From: Paraburkholderia polaris
GTDB taxonomy: Bacteria; Pseudomonadota; Gammaproteobacteria; Burkholderiales; Burkholderiaceae
Direction: 5' to 3'
Assembly (NCBI RefSeq): GCF_012927345.1
Contig: NZ_JABBGJ010000036.1
Span: 1 to 64,000 of the forward strand
Length of the DNA: 64,000 nucleotides
Every line of letters begins with the position of its first letter. Positions within the stretch are counted from its first letter, which is position 1. The position numbers and the translations under genes are program-made. This document shows positions 59,773 through 64,000 of the stretch, piece after piece. The notes under the pieces were generated by a model that saw nothing but the letters and a program-made list of their open reading frames with translations, was not told where the DNA came from and did no database searches.

Positions 59773-61058
59773 GCACCGACACGACAACCGGGCCCAGCCC
59801 CATTTCTCTCGTCGCCTGCCACGAATGCGATCTGTTGCAGCGCGAATCCGTGGTGCCGCCCGATGGCACGCTGCGTTGTTGCCGCTGCCACGCTGAACTC
59901 TATCGGGCGCATCCCGACAGCACCGACCGGTCACTGGCTTTTACGCTCACCTGCGTCGTGTTGTTCGTCATCAGCAATGTGTATCCGATTGTCGGACTGG
60001 CGGTGAACGGCGATCTCGTCGAGACCACGTTGCTCGGTGCGGTTCGTGTGCTCTACAAAGACGGCATGTGGCCGATCGCGGGTCTCGTGCTCGCCACCAC
60101 CTTCCTGATGCCGTTGTTGCAGATGACGGCCATGGCGTACCTGCTGGTGCCGTTGCAGCTGAACCGCCGCCCGTATCGTGCGGACCTCGTATTTCGCCTG
60201 ATGCATCTGGCGCAGCCGTGGGGCATGACCGAGGTCCTGATCCTCGGCATGCTGGTGGCCCTGGTCAAACTCGCGCACATTGCCAGCGTCGTGCCGGGCG
60301 TCGCGTTGTGGTCGTTCGGTGCGCTCATGCTGCTGCTGGCCGCTGCCGCTTCAGCGTTCGATCCACGCGCGCTCTGGCAGCGCATGGGCAGCTTCGACGA
60401 TACGGCTTCGGATACGGAGGCGGCGGCCGCCGCGGTGGCGCATACCGCGCTGCGTTGCGGCCTGCTGAGCTGCCATAGCTGCGGGCTGCTGGTGAAGTCG
60501 GCCGCGCATGTGCACGGCGCGGCGTGTCCGCGCTGCGGTGCCCATCTGCACGCGCGCAAGCCGGAAAGTATCGCGCGCACGTGGGCCTTCCTGATTGCCG
60601 CCATCGTGCTGTATATCCCGGCGAACGCACTGCCCGTGATGAATACCAGTTCGCTGTTCGGCTCGGAGAAGGACACCATTCTGAGCGGCGTCGTTTATCT
60701 ATGGACCTCGGGATCATGGCCGCTCGCCGTGGTGGTGTTCATCGCGAGCATCGCGGTGCCGATGCTGAAGATCCTGGCGCTGGTGTATCTCGTGATTTCC
60801 ACGCAACGGCGCTCGGTCACGCTCGTGCAGCAACGAACCCGCATCTACCGGCTGGTGGAACTGGTGGGCCGCTGGTCGATGCTCGATATCTACGTCATTA
60901 CCATTCTTGTCGCGCTTGTGCAGTTCAACGCGCTTGCCACGATCCAGGCGGGACCCGCCGCGGTCGCGTTCGGCTCGGTGGTCGTGCTGACGATGTTCGC
61001 GGCCATGTCGTTCGACCCGCGCCTGATGTGGGACGCGACGGAGGATCATCATGTCTAG
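59769..61058 (+). CDS. pqiA: PqiA family intermembrane transport protein
   Basis: A 429-aa inner-membrane protein with two PqiA repeats. Each begins with a zinc-ribbon-like cytosolic motif: ACHECDLLQRESVVP...RCCRC, and SCHSCGLLVKSAA...CPRC at about 235-260. Each is followed by four helices (CVVLFVISNVYPIVGLAV; LILGMLVALVKLAHIASVVP; IVLYIPANALPVMN). PqiA anchors the PqiB tunnel in the inner membrane for lipid transport. It overlaps the channel gene before it (ATGA) and pqiB after it (8 bases). Confidence 0.93.
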   Translation: MSTDTTTGPSPISLVACHECDLLQRESVVPPDGTLRCCRCHAELYRAHPDSTDRSLAFTLTCVVLFVISNVYPIVGLAVNGDLVETTLLGAVRVLYKDGMWPIAGLVLATTFLMPLLQMTAMAYLLVPLQLNRRPYRADLVFRLMHLAQPWGMTEVLILGMLVALVKLAHIASVVPGVALWSFGALMLLLAAAASAFDPRALWQRMGSFDDTASDTEAAAAAVAHTALRCGLLSCHSCGLLVKSAAHVHGAACPRCGAHLHARKPESIARTWAFLIAAIVLYIPANALPVMNTSSLFGSEKDTILSGVVYLWTSGSWPLAVVVFIASIAVPMLKILALVYLVISTQRRSVTLVQQRTRIYRLVELVGRWSMLDIYVITILVALVQFNALATIQAGPAAVAFGSVVVLTMFAAMSFDPRLMWDATEDHHV

Positions 61059-62667
61059 ACCTCCCGGGCCGCCTGAGCTTCCCGAAGCGGTAGCGACGCG
61101 GCGCTCGCGCTGGCGCATGCAGGTGGTGTGGCTGGTGCCGCTGATCGCCGTGCTGATCGGCGGCTGGCTCGCGGTCAAGGCGATCCTCGAACAGGGGCCG
61201 ACCGTCACCATCAGTTTCGAAACCGGCGAGGGGCTCGAAGCAGGCAAGACCAAACTCAAGTTCAAGAACGTGGATATCGGTGTGGTCAAAAGTGTGACCT
61301 TGTCGCGCGATCACCGCAATGTAGTCGCTACCGCCGAACTCTCGAAAGATGCAACGGGTCTGTTGGTGGACGACACGCGTTTCTGGGTGGTTCGCCCACG
61401 CATTTCCGGCGGAACGGTATCCGGTATCGGCACCTTGCTTTCCGGCTCCTTCATCGGCATGGATGTCGGAACCTCGACGAAGTCGCGGCGCGACTACGTC
61501 GGGCTCGAGTCGCCGCCAGTGTTCGCGAGCGGCGTGCCGGGTCGTGAGTTCATCCTGAAGGGCGACAATATGGGCTCGCTCGATGTCGGCTCGCCGATCT
61601 ATTTCAGACGCTTGCAGGTCGGCCAGGTCACGTCGTACAAGCTTGACGATAACGGTAAAGGCGTGACGATGCATGTCTTTGTCAACGCACCCTATGACAA
61701 GTATGTGCAGATCGATACGCGCTTCTGGCAGGCGAGCGGTGTCGACGTCTCGCTCGATGCGACCGGTGTGAAGGTCAACACGGAATCGCTGGTGGCCATT
61801 CTGATCGGCGGGCTCGCTTTCCAGTCGCCTGACGATACAGCCGATCAGCCGGAGGCGGATGCCAGCGCTGAATTCACGCTGTTCTCCGACAAGGCCGAGG
61901 CGATGAAACGCCACGACCGTATCGTCGATCACTACGTGCTCAATTTCAAGGAGTCGGTACGCGGCTTGACGGTTGGTGCGCCGGTCGATTTCCTCGGCAT
62001 CGTCGTGGGCGAGGTGGAGGCGATTCACACGAGCTTCGATCCCGTCACCAAGCAGTTCAGCATTCCGGTCGACATCAAACTGTTTCCGGAGCGCTTCACG
62101 TCGCGCTTTGCGTCGGGAGCGGCCGGCGGCAGGCTGGCCACCGACGCCGATCGGCAGCAACTTGCGCAAGCGCTCGTGGATCATGGCCTGCGGGCCCAAC
62201 TGCGCACCGGCAATCTGCTGACCGGCCAGCTTTATGTCGCGCTCGATTTCTTCCCCAACGCAGCCAAAGCGAAGGTGGACTGGAGCTCGAGCCCGCCCGC
62301 GATGCCGACTGTGGCTGGCGGCCTGCAATCGCTGCAGGATTCGGTGACGACGCTCATCGCCAAGCTGAACAAGATCCCGTTCGAGGCGATCGGCAATGAC
62401 GCGCACCAGACCCTGCGCGATGCGGATGCACTACTCAAGCGACTCGATACCGAGGTCGCACCGCAAGCGACTCAGGCACTGGCATCGGCGAAGTCCGCGC
62501 TCGACTCGGCGAATAACGCGTTGCAACCCGACTCCGCGCTGTCGCAGAACACCGGCGACGCAATGAAGGAACTGGCGCGCACGGCGGCAGCCTTCCGCAC
62601 GCTGGCGGACTATCTCGAGCGTCATCCAGAGGCACTCATCCGCGGCAAGCTGGAGGATAAGAAATGA
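61051..62667 (+). CDS. pqiB: PqiB family MCE-domain protein
   Basis: A 538-aa protein with one N-terminal membrane helix (VVWLVPLIAVLIGGWLAVKA) and three MCE/MlaD domains: GPTVTISFETGEGLEAGKTK, SPIYFRRLQVGQVTSYKLDD and GAPVDFLGIVVGEVEAIHTS. A C-terminal helical region (about 430-530) would form the needle-like tunnel. MCE proteins carry phospholipids between membranes. The start ATG 61051 lies inside the end of pqiA. The gene ends in ATGA overlap with pqiC. Confidence 0.93.
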   Translation: MSRPPGPPELPEAVATRRSRWRMQVVWLVPLIAVLIGGWLAVKAILEQGPTVTISFETGEGLEAGKTKLKFKNVDIGVVKSVTLSRDHRNVVATAELSKDATGLLVDDTRFWVVRPRISGGTVSGIGTLLSGSFIGMDVGTSTKSRRDYVGLESPPVFASGVPGREFILKGDNMGSLDVGSPIYFRRLQVGQVTSYKLDDNGKGVTMHVFVNAPYDKYVQIDTRFWQASGVDVSLDATGVKVNTESLVAILIGGLAFQSPDDTADQPEADASAEFTLFSDKAEAMKRHDRIVDHYVLNFKESVRGLTVGAPVDFLGIVVGEVEAIHTSFDPVTKQFSIPVDIKLFPERFTSRFASGAAGGRLATDADRQQLAQALVDHGLRAQLRTGNLLTGQLYVALDFFPNAAKAKVDWSSSPPAMPTVAGGLQSLQDSVTTLIAKLNKIPFEAIGNDAHQTLRDADALLKRLDTEVAPQATQALASAKSALDSANNALQPDSALSQNTGDAMKELARTAAAFRTLADYLERHPEALIRGKLEDKK

Positions 62668-63251
62668 TGCGCTCATCCTTAACCGTAGCCGTGGCGTTGG
62701 CGCTCGCCGCGTTGTGCGGTTGTGCATCATCGCCAAAGTCGGACTTCTACACGCTGAGTTCCGTGGCGCCGCAGACGAGCAACCCGCCCGCAGCGCCGAT
62801 CGCGGTGCTGATCGGCGTGGTGACGGTGCCCGACCTCGTCGACCGGCCGCAGATCGTGGTTCGCAGCGGCGACAACAAGGTGGATATCGACGAATTCGCC
62901 CGCTGGGCGGATCCCCTGAAAAACCAGATCCCGCGCGTGATAAGCGCCGACCTGGGTCAGCTGCTGAACAGCGCGCTGGTGTCAACGTATCCGGTGGGCG
63001 GCGATTCGGCGTCGGCTTATCGGGTCCAACTCGACATTCAGCGCTTCGATGCGGCGCTCGGCGACGCCGTGACGGTCGACGTGTTGTGGTCGGTGGCGCC
63101 GCCCGGGAAAAAGCCGCCGCTAAGCGGCCGGAGCACGGTGCACGAGCCTTGCGGCGGTGCCGGTTTTGATGCGGTGGTGGCGGCATACAGCAGGGCGCTC
63201 GGAACCGTGAGCCGCGATATTGCCACCGCGATCCGCCCGGCGTCGCCTTGA
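62664..63251 (+). CDS. pqiC: PqiC family lipoprotein
   Basis: A 195-aa lipoprotein (ABC-type transport auxiliary lipoprotein family). The lipobox is in LALAALCGC. SSPKSDFYTLSSVAPQTSNP is typical of the family, followed by VVTVPDLVDRPQIVVRSGDN and the C-terminal AYSRALGTVSRDIATAIRPA. PqiC docks the PqiB tunnel at the outer membrane. It overlaps pqiB by ATGA and ends the run that starts at 52658. Confidence 0.92.
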   Translation: MMRSSLTVAVALALAALCGCASSPKSDFYTLSSVAPQTSNPPAAPIAVLIGVVTVPDLVDRPQIVVRSGDNKVDIDEFARWADPLKNQIPRVISADLGQLLNSALVSTYPVGGDSASAYRVQLDIQRFDAALGDAVTVDVLWSVAPPGKKPPLSGRSTVHEPCGGAGFDAVVAAYSRALGTVSRDIATAIRPASP

Positions 63252-63423
63252 TGCACGGTCAGGCATGACGTAGCGCATAGGCCGGCACGGGTGTTGCGCC
63301 AATGACAGATAGCGGCGGCATGCCCTGGCAACGTTCCCGCTCGACGGTCGCGCGCTGCGCTCAATCGGAAGGTGTGGCGATGCGGCCGCAACGCGAGGCA
63401 ACGCGCGATCCGGAGAGTCGGTC

Positions 63424-64000
63424 ATGACAAAGATGCTGATCGATGTGGTCATTTTTCTCATCGCCGCACTGATCGCTGTTCCAATCGCGACGCGGCTCGG
63501 TTTCGGCGCGGTGCTCGGCTACCTGGTGGCCGGCATCGTGATCGGACCGTGGGTGTTGGGGCTCGTGACCGACGTCGATGCCATTCTTCACTTCTCCGAG
63601 TTGGGCATCGTGCTGATGATGTTCGTGATCGGCCTCGAAATGCGCGTGGAATTGCTGTGGGCCATGCGCCGCAGCATCTTTGGTTATGGTGCGATGCAGA
63701 TGGCCCTCTGCGCGGCCGTGCTGACGGCAACGTTTCTGATATTCGGCACGCCGTGGCGCATCGCGCTGACGGGCGGTCTCGCGCTAGCATTGTCGTCGAC
63801 GGCCATGGTGATCGGCGAACTCCAGCAACGTAAATTGATGGATACGCCGACCGGCCGCGCGGGTTTCGGCATTTTGCTGTTTCAGGACATGGCTGCCATT
63901 CCCCTGATCGCGCTTCTGCCGCTACTCGGGCCGGCCGCAGGTACGGCGGCCGCGGAGCCTGGCTGGCTGGTGGCAACAAAGGCAATCGCGATGCTCGTGA
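63424..64000 (+). CDS. KefB/CPA2-type monovalent cation:proton antiporter (cut by window edge)
   Basis: The frame is open from ATG 63424 to the window end (192 residues seen). It reads MLIDVVIFLIAALIAVPIAT, LGFGAVLGYLVAGIVIGPWV, LHFSELGIVLMMFVIGLEMR, then SSTAMVIGELQQ and RAGFGILLFQDMAAIPLIAL. These are the CPA2 antiporter helices, with the conserved QD pair in LLFQDMAAIP. A GGAGAG site precedes the ATG. Members export K+ in exchange for H+, and KefB/C types add an NAD-binding domain downstream, which is not visible here. Confidence 0.9.
   Translation, partial: MTKMLIDVVIFLIAALIAVPIATRLGFGAVLGYLVAGIVIGPWVLGLVTDVDAILHFSELGIVLMMFVIGLEMRVELLWAMRRSIFGYGAMQMALCAAVLTATFLIFGTPWRIALTGGLALALSSTAMVIGELQQRKLMDTPTGRAGFGILLFQDMAAIPLIALLPLLGPAAGTAAAEPGWLVATKAIAMLV

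Noticed and set aside
60925..62406. 493-codon open frame opposite pqiA/pqiB
   Set aside because: Antisense to strongly conserved pqi genes; composition is Arg/His/Asp-biased as expected for a shadow.

Overview
This window is about 62-65% GC and reads as Burkholderiaceae, most likely Paraburkholderia, Caballeronia or Burkholderia. The evidence is two OmpC-like porins of the Burkholderia 'QSSVTLYG' type, two DUF4148-like small exported proteins, a BPSL1445-type SYLF lipoprotein, NodT-type efflux lipoproteins and many LysR-poor catabolic cassettes. It looks like a secondary replicon or an accessory stretch of a chromosome. Genus-level placement is inference.

Left part (1-10.3 kb). This is a mosaic of an IS630 transposase end, a porin with a strong terminator, a DUF4148 protein, two very small minus-strand genes, a MOSC protein, an SDR and several broken IS6-family pieces. 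One piece is a 164-bp inverted-repeat mini-element. Then come an FMN reductase, an AraC regulator and the C-terminal scrap of a tyrosine recombinase.

Sugar-acid region (10.3-19.7 kb). A DeoR regulator is divergent from an otnK-otnC pair (3-oxo-tetronate kinase and 3-oxo-tetronate-4-phosphate decarboxylase). The pair is followed by an MFS importer, a signal-less binding-protein-like gene, an Asp/Glu-racemase-fold enzyme and a beta-propeller lactonase. A second MFS transporter converges from the other strand, next to a wrecked enolase-superfamily dehydratase.

Amide/peptide region (19.7-31.6 kb). A second porin is divergent from a one-strand cluster: a peptide-type ABC importer (binding protein, two permeases, fused double ATPase), a D-aminoacylase-like amidohydrolase and an N,N-dimethylformamidase large-subunit-like protein. 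The cluster ends at a Tn3-family fragment cut by a complete IS6-family element (30730-31593) whose terminal inverted repeats are visible and whose transposase carries a frameshift.

Envelope region (31.8-63.4 kb). The minus strand carries a BamA paralogue outside its usual operon, then two tandem GT9 glycosyltransferases and a sulfotransferase. Next comes a SET-domain gene. Then follows a block of envelope and secreted proteins: Gly/Tyr-rich repeat proteins, DUF2092, SYLF lipoprotein, potassium channel, an 844-aa repeat protein, a DUF4239/bestrophin-like protein, an outer-membrane transporter-like protein and a patatin. A PAS histidine kinase, a FixJ-type regulator and a stand-alone receiver are embedded in it. 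It continues into a glycine-zipper protein, an RND efflux system and pqiABC. A KefB-type antiporter runs off the right edge.

The most striking signal is a palindrome, CAATTGGACC-WW-GGTCCAATTG, found six times between 42.06 and 52.52 kb, always in a promoter-side intergenic gap of this envelope block. It suggests a single local regulon around the embedded two-component system.
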